DNA of 64,000 nt from Kitasatospora acidiphila. Lineage in GTDB: Bacteria; Actinomycetota; Actinomycetes; Streptomycetales; Streptomycetaceae. Numbering within the stretch: position 1 is the stretch's first letter; the number at the start of each line of letters is the position of its first letter. Of this stretch, positions 36,061-45,131 are shown piece by piece. The position numbers and the translations under genes were made by a program. Under the pieces are notes generated by a model. It was not told the DNA's origin, made no database searches, and saw only the letters and a list, made by a program, of their open reading frames with translations. The DNA is taken from NCBI RefSeq assembly GCF_006636205.1, contig NZ_VIGB01000003.1, forward strand, positions 6,202,501-6,266,500, read 5' to 3'.

Positions 36061-36138
36061 CGGGGTTCACCCACCCGCTGGTACCGCTGAGTTGACGGTC
36101 AGCGCCGAGGTGCGCGGTAGCGGTACCTCGCCCCCTGC

Positions 36139-36192
36139 GTGACGCATGTAGGCCCCGATGGCACTCTCGCCATCGGGGCCGACATGCGTCAC
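36139..36192. terminator. Long near-perfect hairpin after the lectin gene
   Basis: The left arm GTGACGCATGT-A-GGCCCCGATGGC and right arm GCCATCGGGGCC-G-ACATGCGTCAC pair over 24 positions with one internal mismatch and a six-base loop. It lies in the gap between convergent genes and probably terminates in both directions. Confidence 0.75.
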
Positions 36193-36289
36193 GAGGTCTG
36201 TGAGTAGACGGTCGGAGAGTCGCGCCAGGTGCACTAGGGGTTCGCCGACGTCAGGTCAGGGACTGGGCGGGGTGGAGGGGTCAGGTGGA

Positions 36290-36646
36290 TCACGGGAGCG
36301 GCTTGCAGTCCTGCCCGTTGATCCACAAGGCGCCCTCGGCCCAACCTGTTGCGCACTGCCACTTGCTGCCCTGCTGGTTGGTGACGGTGAAGTCGGAGAG
36401 CGGCCCCCAGCTGTCGGTGTTGCAGTTTCGTCCGAACACGCTGGACTCCTCCGCGTTCACCTCTTGGCACTGGATGACCTCCCCGGCCCGCGTTGCGGCG
36501 GCGGTGCTCCTGGCGGTGGTGTGCGGTGCGGCTGCGGCTGCGGCTGCGGAGGCGGCGGCTGGTGCGGCGGCGGCGAGGAAGGCCGCGATCGCGCCGACCG
36601 CCAGGGTGCGCAGGGCGGTCCGAGATGAGTTCAGGGTGGTGGTCAT
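36290..36646 (-). CDS. Small secreted Cys-containing protein, unrecognised
   Basis: A 118-residue product with a signal peptide (TLAVGAIAAFLAAAAPAAAS), an Ala-rich linker, and a compact domain with four cysteines: VIQCQEVNAEESSVFGRNC, WQCATGW and DCKPLP. Start ATG 36646 follows an ideal GGAGGAAA site. A secreted disulfide-stabilised domain is clear; its role is not. The phrase QCQE also occurs near the end of the next upstream gene (36805-37608), a hint of relatedness. Confidence 0.75.
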   Translation of the reverse strand: MTTTLNSSRTALRTLAVGAIAAFLAAAAPAAASAAAAAAAPHTTARSTAAATRAGEVIQCQEVNAEESSVFGRNCNTDSWGPLSDFTVTNQQGSKWQCATGWAEGALWINGQDCKPLP

Positions 36647-36804
36647 GCTGGGTTTCCTCCTTGATCGGTGCCCGGGCATGGGGGTGGCCGGACGGGGGGT
36701 GTCGCGCTGGCTGATCGGGGGGTGGGCCTACGCGGCCGGTCTGTCTTCGGCCACGTCGGCAGGACGCGGCCAGGCCGGCGCCCCCGGGCCCGCTGACGTG
36801 GCCC

Positions 36805-37608
36805 CTAGCGCACGTTGTTCTCCGTAATGACATCCTCTTGGCACTGAACGCTGTGGCGGGCCGCGTCTGCCTTCGCCTTCCGCACCCCGGCGGGGAGCCA
36901 AGTCCCTTGTGCGGCTTGGCGGCCACGGGGTGTGATGGTGATGTTCCAAGGGCTGTCGGCGGCGGACCACGGGACTGGGAGGATGGCGATGCCCGCGTCC
37001 TCCCAGGCGGCGAAGGCATCGGCGAGCTCGGCGTTGATGTCGATGGTGGGGCTGTCGTGGGAGCAGCCGTAGGTGCCGGACAGGGCGGTGCCGCCGTAGT
37101 TGTTGGGGGCGCCTACCGGGTCGGTCGCCGCGAAGAGGGTTTGGGCGACGGTGATCCGCTCGTCCGTCTGACCGGTGGGGTCGTCGAGGGTGAGGGTGGC
37201 GTGGGCCTCGACGGGAACGCCCCGGGCGAACAAGGGTGAATCGGGGTCGGGGAGGACGGTTGCGTTCCATGGGGCGTTGGAGGCACGGCACGGTCCGCTG
37301 AGGCTGATGCTGCCCCTGGCGTCGTTCTGGGCGGTCAGGTCGATGCGCAGCCGGGCCTTGCGAGTGTCGGAGGGATCGTTGCAGCTGTAGGTGCCGCCGA
37401 GGGAGACGGAGCCGTCGGAATTGACCGTTGCGGTGCCCTGAGTGATCGACAGGTCGAGGGTGGTGCCGAGGATTTCGATGCGTGACTCGGGGCCGCCCGG
37501 ATCGGGCGCGGAGGCCTGGGCGACGGTGGCCTGGGCAGTGGGGACGACGAGGGCGGCGGCCAGGGTGACGCTGCCGAGCGCGAGCGCGCAGTGGGGGGTG
37601 AATCGCAT
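36805..37608 (-). CDS. Secreted protein with two similar domains, unrecognised
   Basis: A 267-residue exported protein (signal LGSVTLAAALVVPTAQATV). Two related segments follow: GTYSCNDPSDTRKARLRI ... NAPWNATV and GTYGCSHDSPTIDINAEL ... SPWNITIT. They look like an internal duplication of a beta-rich unit of about 100 residues, each with a GTYxC motif. The C-terminus has HSVQCQED. Start is ATG 37608. It may share a transcript with the smaller secreted gene downstream. A family name such as DUF6299 is possible but unproven. Confidence 0.72.
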   Translation of the reverse strand: MRFTPHCALALGSVTLAAALVVPTAQATVAQASAPDPGGPESRIEILGTTLDLSITQGTATVNSDGSVSLGGTYSCNDPSDTRKARLRIDLTAQNDARGSISLSGPCRASNAPWNATVLPDPDSPLFARGVPVEAHATLTLDDPTGQTDERITVAQTLFAATDPVGAPNNYGGTALSGTYGCSHDSPTIDINAELADAFAAWEDAGIAILPVPWSAADSPWNITITPRGRQAAQGTWLPAGVRKAKADAARHSVQCQEDVITENNVR

Positions 37609-37804
37609 GGGGACTCGACTCCAGGTGGGGACACGTCGGCGCCCGGGTGCGGGTATCCGAGGCCGAGGGAGCACGGATGGTTGCTATGCGTAGCAATCCG
37701 TGACTCACCGTAAGACACGTGGTCGAGTCGTGCCACAGCAATGCCGCCGTTAGCGCGGCGCCGGCCTGCCGGGCGGGCACTGGGGGCGCCCGCCCGGCAG
37801 GCGG

Positions 37805-37906
37805 TCAGGCGAGGCGGCGGGTGGTGACGGCCTGGAGGAAGGTGGACCAGGCGGTGGGGGCGAAGCGGAGGTGCGGGCCGTCGAAGTCCTTGCTGTCGCG
37901 GACCGG
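37805..37906 (-). pseudogene. C-terminal remnant of a DUF397 protein
   Basis: The minus strand reads VRDSKDFDGPHLRFAPTAWS and then TFLQAVTTRRLA and a stop, the typical end of DUF397 proteins (which pair with XRE regulators in streptomycetes). Sequence upstream has no DUF397 N-terminus and runs into the SDR gene. A truncated gene left by rearrangement is the simplest reading. Confidence 0.55.
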
Positions 37907-37975
37907 CCAGTGATCGTCGCGGCGGGGGTTGAAAACACCCCGGCAGGCTTCGGGCGGAGAGGGCGAGGCATGGTC

Positions 37976-38710
37976 TCACCAGAGAATCGGCCCGTCCTCG
38001 GCCAGAAAGGCGCCCGTCGGGCCGTCCTCGCCCGCTGTCGCCAGGTCAACCGCCACGGCCGCGCCCTCCTCCGCCGTGCGTATCCCGGTGTGGCGGTTGA
38101 GGTCGGTCGCGCAGTAGCCGGGACTCACCGCGTTGACCAGGATCCCTTCGGCGCGCAGTTCATCGGCGTAGAGCACGGTGATCGCGTTCAGCGCACTCTT
38201 CGAGGTGCAGTAAGGGAGGAGGACCGAGGAGTAGGCGGACCACGGGCTGCCCGGGTCGGCCAGGTGGGTGAGGGAGCCGAGTTCGCTGGACATGTTGACG
38301 ATGCGTGCGGCGGCGGAGCGGCGGAGCAGGGGGAGCATGGCGTGGGTCACCGCGATGACGCCGAACACGTTGGTCTCGTAGACCTGCCGGACGGTAGCGG
38401 CTGGGGTTTCACTCGGCTTTTGCGGTCCGGCGGTGATCGCGGCGTTGTTGACGAGGATGTCGAGGCGGCCGAACGTGGCGTCGATGTGCTTGGCGGCGGC
38501 CTGGACCGAGATCTCGTCGGTGACGTCCAGCGGAACGAACCGTACGTCGGCGCCGCCCGCGCGAAGCTCCTCGGCCGCCGCCTCGCCACGCTCGGCATTG
38601 CGGGCGCCGATCAGCACGGTGATGCCGAGGGCTGCGAGCCTGCGCGCCGTTTCCTTGCCGATGCCCTTGTTCGCGCCGGTGATCAGAGCAGTCTTCTGCG
38701 AAGTCGTCAT
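37976..38710 (-). CDS. Short-chain dehydrogenase/reductase
   Basis: A 244-residue SDR: cofactor motif TGANKGIGKE (about 11-20), NNAAI, catalytic Ser in NMSSELGS, and YCTSK. The Asp/Arg pattern after the cofactor loop (IGARNAERG) suggests NADPH. Its start ATG 38710 faces a LysR gene, with an inverted repeat between them, so it is the likely regulated target. Substrate unknown. Confidence 0.92.
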   Translation of the reverse strand: MTTSQKTALITGANKGIGKETARRLAALGITVLIGARNAERGEAAAEELRAGGADVRFVPLDVTDEISVQAAAKHIDATFGRLDILVNNAAITAGPQKPSETPAATVRQVYETNVFGVIAVTHAMLPLLRRSAAARIVNMSSELGSLTHLADPGSPWSAYSSVLLPYCTSKSALNAITVLYADELRAEGILVNAVSPGYCATDLNRHTGIRTAEEGAAVAVDLATAGEDGPTGAFLAEDGPILW

Positions 38711-38764
38711 GGCACCCAGCCTCCCCTCACCCACGGGCGGCAGGGAAAGACCAGAAGACTCTGG

Positions 38765-38781
38765 ATCTATAGTCCACAGAT
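38765..38781. promoter_or_regulatory. Inverted repeat between SDR and LysR genes
   Basis: ATCT-N9-AGAT ends at the base before the LysR start codon. This resembles a LysR-type box in a 71-base divergent gap. Autoregulation and control of the SDR gene are likely. Confidence 0.45.
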
Positions 38782-39729
38782 ATGAGTGAGCTAGAGGTGC
38801 GGGAGCTGAGGTACTTCATCGCGGTCGCCGAGGAACTGAACTTCAGCCGGGCCGCGCACCGCCTGGGGATGGCGCAGCCCCCGCTGTCGAAGGCGATCGC
38901 TCAGATGGAGTCCCGGCTCGGGGTACGCCTGCTGGAGCGCACCACCCGGCAGGTGAGGCTGACCAACGCCGGTCAGGTGCTGCTCGACCAGGCCCGGATC
39001 GCGGTCGACGCGGTGCACGCGGCGGCCCGGCGTGCACGCCGGGCCGGTGAGCCGACACCCCGGCTCGTCGTGGCGGTCAAGCCGGCAGGCGATGCCGGGC
39101 TGCTGCGGGAGATCCTCGCCGCCTACCGGGGAACGGGTTCGCATCTGCCGCCGCCCGAAGTCGTCGTCGGCGGCAGCGGAGAGCCGATCGCCATGCTGCG
39201 GGACGGCCGTGCCGACGTAGCGCTGCTGCGCAGCCCGTTCGACGGTCAAGGGCTGGATTCCCAGACGCTCGTGGTCGAGCCGCGACTGGCCGTCCTCCCC
39301 GCCGCGCACCGCCTGGCCGGACGCCGGCGACTGCGGCTGACCGACCTCAAGGGCGAACCGATCCCGCGCTGGAAGGGGGCCGCCCCCTCCACCACCGCCT
39401 ACTACACCGGATACGACGGAGCGGAAGCAGGCGATGGCCACACGGGCTTGGCGCCGGCCGACACTCCTGAGGGGCCGCTCGTGGCCAGCGTCGAGCAACT
39501 CCTGGAGGTGGTCGCGCTGGGCCAGGCGGTGGCGTTCCTGTCACTCTCCACCACCGAGCGGCACCAGCGCCCGGACATCGCATACCGGCCGGTCACCGGC
39601 CTCAGCCCCAGCGCGGTCATGGTCGCCTGGCCGGAGACCTCGCGATCCGCAGCCGTCGCCGCCTTCGTCCAAGCCGCCCACGACGTCGCCGCCCACCACT
39701 CCGACCACATGACCGCACTGGCCTACTGA
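38782..39729 (+). CDS. LysR family transcriptional regulator
   Basis: A 315-residue protein with the N-terminal HTH LNFSRAAHRLGMAQPPLSKAIAQMESRLGVRLLERT (about 18-52) and a substrate-binding domain to the end. It is intact, unlike the LysR gene at 31251. The ATG lies directly after the inverted repeat with no clear ribosome site, so a leaderless transcript is possible. Divergent from the SDR gene. Confidence 0.92.
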   Translation: MSELEVRELRYFIAVAEELNFSRAAHRLGMAQPPLSKAIAQMESRLGVRLLERTTRQVRLTNAGQVLLDQARIAVDAVHAAARRARRAGEPTPRLVVAVKPAGDAGLLREILAAYRGTGSHLPPPEVVVGGSGEPIAMLRDGRADVALLRSPFDGQGLDSQTLVVEPRLAVLPAAHRLAGRRRLRLTDLKGEPIPRWKGAAPSTTAYYTGYDGAEAGDGHTGLAPADTPEGPLVASVEQLLEVVALGQAVAFLSLSTTERHQRPDIAYRPVTGLSPSAVMVAWPETSRSAAVAAFVQAAHDVAAHHSDHMTALAY

Positions 39730-39853
39730 CCGGGGGCACTCACCCCTCGCCATGACGATCACTGGAGGACCGATTTCAGACAACCACCAGCGCGGAGGAA
39801 GGCCAGCACCCCCTCACCCGCCACCGCCATGCGCATGCCGCTCGTCCCCGCGC

Positions 39854-40342
39854 TCAGTCACCCGATTCGTCGGTGAATGAGTGCGTCAGGCGCCTGTAGG
39901 GCGTGGGAACGGCGGCCAGGCGCTCCGGCGTCCAGTGCTCGGGCCGCTCATCGAGGGTGAGGTCGCCGTCGCGGCGGAGCAGCCAGACGACCTCGCTCTG
40001 GAAGTGCAGCACGGCGTCGCCGGGCACCCGCTGCAGGAGGCCGGCGGCAAGGTGCACCACCTCGTCCATGGCGGTGATCGTGTCCCGCTTGTCGAGCGTG
40101 AACGCGACGGTCACCGTCTCGGTGAACTCCTGGCCGTCGATCACCGTGGGCCAACGGCGTGGCCCCACCCGGCACACTCGGAACCAGGTGCCCCCGGCCG
40201 TCAACGCGCCGTCACCGAGCACCAGTTCCGTGGTGTGCCGCGCATCGACCAGCCCCGTGCGGTCGCCCACCGCGCGGAGCTCGCGGGCCACCTGCGGGGC
40301 GGACCACGGGGTTATCAGGTCGAGGTAGTAGTCGAGCGCCAT
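39854..40342 (-). CDS. SitI3-like protein (toxin-immunity family)
   Basis: A 162-residue cytosolic protein beginning MALDYYLDLITPWSAPQVAREL, with VPGDAVLHFQSEVVWLLRRDGDLTL near the middle. This matches my memory of SitI3-family proteins, named for a Myxococcus immunity protein against a swarming-inhibition toxin. No cognate toxin gene is adjacent. Orphan SitI3-like genes are frequent in streptomycetes and their role is unproven. Confidence 0.65.
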   Translation of the reverse strand: MALDYYLDLITPWSAPQVARELRAVGDRTGLVDARHTTELVLGDGALTAGGTWFRVCRVGPRRWPTVIDGQEFTETVTVAFTLDKRDTITAMDEVVHLAAGLLQRVPGDAVLHFQSEVVWLLRRDGDLTLDERPEHWTPERLAAVPTPYRRLTHSFTDESGD

Positions 40343-40412
40343 GGTGCCGACCGTACGGCACCACCCGGGAACTGTTGTGCCAGTACTGACCGTTCATGCG
40401 GCGGGGAGGTCG

Positions 40413-41381
40413 ATGATGCCGGGAGTGAGACGCGGTCCGGGCTGGTACCGGGGGGACTGCCATGTGCATTCGGTGTACTCGGACGGCGAGCTGACGCCCG
40501 TCCGGCTGGTCGCCGAGGCCCGCGCGGCCGGGCTGCACTTCATGGCCGGCACCGAGCACAACTCGGCTGCGAATCCTGACACTTGGGGAGCTGAAGCCGG
40601 AGATGGCCTGCTGGTCGTGCTGGGCACGGAAGTGACCACCCGCACCGGCCACTGGCTGGCCCTCGGTATCGAGCCGGGCCAACTGGTCGACTGGGACTAC
40701 CGGGTGCGGGACGGACGCATTGACCAGGCGATGGCGGGCGTGCACGAGGTGGGCGGGCTCTGCGTGGCCGCGCACCCCCATGCGCCGTACCCGACGGGCC
40801 GGTTCATGTACGCCTACCAGGGCTTCGACGCGGTCGAGGTGTGGAACGGGCCGTGGAGCTCGGACCGGCCGTGGCAGGCCGACAACGAGGCAGCGCTCGC
40901 CGAGTGGGGGCGGAGCCTGGCCGCCGACGTGGAAACCGGGCAGTGGCGGCCCGCCATCGGCAACAGCGATGCGCATCTGGCGGGCCAACTCGGCACCCCG
41001 CAGACGGTGGTGTTCGCCGAGGAACTGAGCAGCCCGGGTGTGCTGGCGGGGATCAGGGTCGGGCGCAGCTGGATCGCCGAGTCGGCGGCCGTCCAACTCT
41101 CGTTCCTCGCCGATGCCGCGGGCCGCAGCGCCGGGGTGGGCGAGCGGCTGGCGACCGCGGGGGAGCCGGTCACGGTGCGGGCGCGGATCCAGGGGGTACC
41201 GTCCGCCACCGTGACCTTCCACAGCGATCGGGGCGCCGTGCACCGGGGTTCGCTGCCCGCGCACGGCACGGGCACCGCGACCTGGTGCACGAGTGCGGCG
41301 GAAACGGCCTTCGTCCGGGTCGAACTGCGCCATCCCGACGGCCGGATGGCCGCGCTCAGCAACCCGATCATCCTGCACTGA
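40413..41381 (+). CDS. CehA/McbA-like PHP-domain metallohydrolase
   Basis: A 322-residue hydrolase with the PHP metal-binding motifs CHVHSVYSDGELTP, AGTEHNS, AAHPHAPYP and NSDAHLAG. Relatives include carbaryl hydrolases (CehA/McbA) and phosphoesterases. The C-terminal 90 residues look like a beta-sandwich. No signal peptide is seen. The start is ATG 40413 (or 40416) after GGGGAGG. Natural substrate unknown. Confidence 0.88.
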   Translation: MMPGVRRGPGWYRGDCHVHSVYSDGELTPVRLVAEARAAGLHFMAGTEHNSAANPDTWGAEAGDGLLVVLGTEVTTRTGHWLALGIEPGQLVDWDYRVRDGRIDQAMAGVHEVGGLCVAAHPHAPYPTGRFMYAYQGFDAVEVWNGPWSSDRPWQADNEAALAEWGRSLAADVETGQWRPAIGNSDAHLAGQLGTPQTVVFAEELSSPGVLAGIRVGRSWIAESAAVQLSFLADAAGRSAGVGERLATAGEPVTVRARIQGVPSATVTFHSDRGAVHRGSLPAHGTGTATWCTSAAETAFVRVELRHPDGRMAALSNPIILH

Positions 41382-41441
41382 GGCCGTACCGAGGCCGCAT
41401 CGGGCGTGCACCAACGCGTGTACCAAAGCGCGCGAGGGTCA

Positions 41442-41470
41442 TTGACCCGAACCCAACCAGTGGGTAACTT
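41442..41470 (+). promoter_or_regulatory. Promoter of the GDSL lipase gene
   Basis: TTGACC (41442-41447), a 17-base spacer and TAACTT (41465-41470) fit a vegetative sigma-factor promoter about 105 bases upstream of the start codon. Confidence 0.5.
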
Positions 41471-41575
41471 CCCGGCCAGTAACCTCGCGGAAACCCGGCC
41501 CCGCCGCCCCCAACGGCCCGGCCGGTCCTTCTCCCTGGCACAGCCCCCACCCCTGGTTTCAAGGAGAGCCCCCGC

Positions 41576-42457
41576 ATGTCCCTCCGTGCCCGCTCACGCC
41601 GTCTCGCGGCCGCCGTCGCGGCGTCCGCCACCCTGGCCGGCCTCGGCCTCGCGCTGCCCGCCCAGGCCCAGGCCGACTCACCCGTCAACTACGTTGCGCT
41701 CGGTGACAGTTACAGTGCCGGGTCGGGCATCCTGCCGCTCGACCTGAGCGCCCCGCTGGAGTGCGCCCGCTCCAGCCTGAACTACCCGCACGACCTGGCC
41801 GCCCAGGCCGGGCTGAACCTCACCGACGTCACCTGCGGCGGCGCCCAGACCAAGGACTTCGCCGGCTCCCAGTACCCGGGCGTCGCACCGCAGTTGGACG
41901 CGCTCAACGCCAATACCGGCCTGGTCACCATGACCATCGGCGGCAACGACAGCGGTGTCTTCATCGACGCGATCCTCGCCTGCGGTTCGGCCGGTGTGGT
42001 CACCCTCGGGTTCGGCGACCCCTGCCAGACGCTCTACGGCTCCAGCTTCGACAACACCATCGACAACAGCACCTATCCGGCGCTGGTGTCGGCGCTGAAC
42101 GCCGTCCGGGCCAAGGCCCCCAATGCCCGCGTGGCCATCGTCGGCTACCCGTGGATCGTGCCGAGCCAGGCCGTGCCCGGCTGCTTCGTCAAGATGCCCA
42201 TCGCGTCCGGCGACATTCCCTACCTGCGCGACCTGGAGGTGCACCTCAACTCGGCCGTGCAGCGGGCCGCCGCCACCACCGGCGCCAGTTACGTCGACAT
42301 GTCGGCCGCCTCCGACGGCCACGACGCCTGCCAGCCGATCGGCACCCGGTGGATCGAGCCGGTGCTGTTCGGCACCAACTACGTGCCGGTCCACCCCAAC
42401 GCCCTGGGCGAGGCCGCGATGGCCGGCCAGGTCGCCGACACGCTCGGCCTCAACTGA
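41576..42457 (+). CDS. Secreted SGNH/GDSL lipase or esterase
   Basis: A 293-residue exported hydrolase. After the signal peptide (AVAASATLAGLGLALPAQAQA) come block I ALGDSYSAGSG (Ser45), the oxyanion Gly in CGGAQT, block III GGNDSG and the C-terminal His in VPVHPNALG (His273). Six or more cysteines suggest three disulfides, as in the S. coelicolor and S. rimosus lipases. It would hydrolyse external lipids or esters. Confidence 0.94.
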   Translation: MSLRARSRRLAAAVAASATLAGLGLALPAQAQADSPVNYVALGDSYSAGSGILPLDLSAPLECARSSLNYPHDLAAQAGLNLTDVTCGGAQTKDFAGSQYPGVAPQLDALNANTGLVTMTIGGNDSGVFIDAILACGSAGVVTLGFGDPCQTLYGSSFDNTIDNSTYPALVSALNAVRAKAPNARVAIVGYPWIVPSQAVPGCFVKMPIASGDIPYLRDLEVHLNSAVQRAAATTGASYVDMSAASDGHDACQPIGTRWIEPVLFGTNYVPVHPNALGEAAMAGQVADTLGLN

Positions 42458-42466
42458 CCCGACCCT

Positions 42467-42497
42467 GAGCCGTCCCGGGTTGACCCCGGGGCGGCTC
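42467..42497. terminator. Bidirectional terminator after the lipase gene
   Basis: GAGCCGTCCCGGG, loop TTGAC, CCCGGGGCGGCTC: a 13-pair hairpin with one T-G pair, placed between convergent genes. Confidence 0.75.
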
Positions 42498-42528
42498 CGC
42501 TCATCCTGCGCTTGAGCGCTTCGGCGCC

Positions 42529-43368
42529 TCAGCGCTGTCCGCGCAGCTCCGCGAGCACGGCGTCGGTGAAGGCCGGCCACACCTCGGCGGCCCACGGCCC
42601 GAAGTTGCGGTCGGCGAGGGCAACGCAGGCCACGCCCGCCACCGGGTCGACCCAGAGGAAGGTGCCGGACTGGCCGAAGTGCCCGAAGGTGGCGGGGGAG
42701 CTGGTGGCGCCCGTCCAGTGCGGGGACTTGCCGTCGCGGATCTCGAAGCCCAAGCCCCAGTCGTTGGGCCGCTGGTGGCCGAAGCCCGGCAGCACCCCAC
42801 TCAGGCCGGGGAAGGACACCTCAAGGGTGGCGGTGGCCACCGTGGAGGGGTGCAGCAGGCGCGGGGCCTGCAACTCGGCGGCGAAGAGCGCCAGATCGGC
42901 GGCCGTGGAGACGCCGCCGGCGCCGGCCGGGCTGCGGTGCGCCGGGTCGATCACGGTGTCCGTCATGCCCAGCGGCTGGAACACGGCCTCGGCCGCATAG
43001 CGCTCGAACGGGATGCCGGACGCCTTGGCCACGGTGTCGGCGAGGACGTCGAAGCCGGCGTTGGAGTAGAGGCGGCGGGTCCCGGGGGCGGCCATCGCCC
43101 GGGGCTCGTCGAAGGCCAGACCCGAGCAGTGGGACAGCAGGTGGCGCACGGTGGCGCCGTCCGGCCCGGCCGGGTCGTCCAGCTCGAAGACGCCCTCCTC
43201 GACGGCGACCAGCGCCGCGTAGGCGGTCAGCGGCTTCGTCACCGAGGCCAGTTGGAAGCGGTGCCGCTGCGGGCCGTGCGCCCCCAGCAGCGCGCCGTCC
43301 GCGCCCCGCACCACTGCCACCGCAGCCGTCTTGACCGGCCAGTCTTCGATCATCCGCACGCTCTGCAT
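42529..43368 (-). CDS. Serine hydrolase, beta-lactamase / class C family
   Basis: A protein of about 279 residues with the SxxK motif in LASVTKPL, YSN (YxN) in RRLYSNAGF, and HFGQSG in place of KTG. This pattern matches class C-type esterases and D-aminopeptidases more than true beta-lactamases. No signal peptide is visible, so it is probably cytosolic. Start choices are ATG 43368 or 43353; a frame extension to 43425 is less convincing. Substrate unknown. Confidence 0.85.
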   Translation of the reverse strand: MQSVRMIEDWPVKTAAVAVVRGADGALLGAHGPQRHRFQLASVTKPLTAYAALVAVEEGVFELDDPAGPDGATVRHLLSHCSGLAFDEPRAMAAPGTRRLYSNAGFDVLADTVAKASGIPFERYAAEAVFQPLGMTDTVIDPAHRSPAGAGGVSTAADLALFAAELQAPRLLHPSTVATATLEVSFPGLSGVLPGFGHQRPNDWGLGFEIRDGKSPHWTGATSSPATFGHFGQSGTFLWVDPVAGVACVALADRNFGPWAAEVWPAFTDAVLAELRGQR

Positions 43369-43410
43369 GACCTGCACTGTAATGCGAAGGAGGGATTTCA
43401 CGGATTGCGC

Positions 43411-43441
43411 TTGCTTGGAGTGCACTCCAACTCGATAGCGT
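43411..43441 (+). promoter_or_regulatory. MerR-type promoter with palindrome in an overlong spacer
   Basis: TTGCTT (43411-43416), a 19-base spacer and TAGCGT (43436-43441). The perfect 16-base palindrome TTGGAGTGCACTCCAA (43415-43430) fills the spacer. This is the classic architecture of promoters twisted open by MerR activators, and the next gene encodes one. Confidence 0.75.
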
Positions 43442-43493
43442 CAAGGGCGTCAACACCGCACGGACCAACTGCACTGACCGGGGGAAGTGACCG

Positions 43494-44026
43494 ATGAGCG
43501 CGGAACTCCTGGCGTCGCTCGACGATGCCGAACGGACGCCGCGGCACAGCATCAGCGAGGTCGCCGAGCTGACCGGGCTCACCGCCCACACGCTGCGCTG
43601 GTACGAGCGGATCGGCCTGCTCGAACCGGTGGACCGCACGCACGCCGGCCGCCGCCGCTACAGCGACGCCGACCTGGCCCGCCTGGAGTTCCTCGGCAAG
43701 CTGCGCCTGACCGGCATGTCGGTGGCGGACATGGTCCGCTACATCGAGATGGTCCGCGAGGGCCCCGCGACCATGGACGCGCGGCGCGACCTGCTGATCG
43801 AGCACCGCGCCGAGGTCCGGGAGCGGATAGCCGATCTGCACGCCAGCCTCGCGGTGCTGGACTACAAGATCGACTTTTACGGTGCGCAGGCGGCGACGAC
43901 CGCGAACACGATCGCGCAGGCGAACACGAGCGCGAAGACGACCGCGACCGTGACCACGAACGACAGCACCACCACGCACGAGCGCACCACCACGAACAAC
44001 AGCAACTCCCGGAAGGCAGTAAGCGC

Positions 44027-44030
<4 letters not shown>
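43494..44030 (+). CDS. MerR family transcriptional regulator
   Basis: A 178-residue MerR protein: HTH SISEVAELTGLTAHTLRWYERIGLLEPV (about 21-48), the RRRYSDADLARLEFL wing, a dimer helix, then a C-terminal tail of about 40 residues rich in Thr, Asn and Ser (TTANTIAQANTSAKTTATVT onward). No Cys ligands are seen, so a redox or small-molecule signal is more likely than a metal. The stop overlaps the aldo-keto reductase start (ATGA). It probably activates its own operon from the palindromic promoter upstream. Confidence 0.92.
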
Positions 44031-45040
<1,010 letters not shown>

Positions 45041-45080
45041 CGGCGACTCGGCTCGGATGAACCAGAAGATGAACTAGCAA

Positions 45081-45111
45081 TGGCGCCCTGTCAGTTGATG
45101 ACAGGGCGCCA
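45081..45111. terminator. Bidirectional terminator after the aldo/keto reductase gene
   Basis: A perfect 13-bp hairpin: TGGCGCCCTGTCA, loop GTTGA, TGACAGGGCGCCA, between convergent genes. Confidence 0.85.
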
Positions 45112-45131
45112 GTCGCGGTGCTGCCGCAGCG

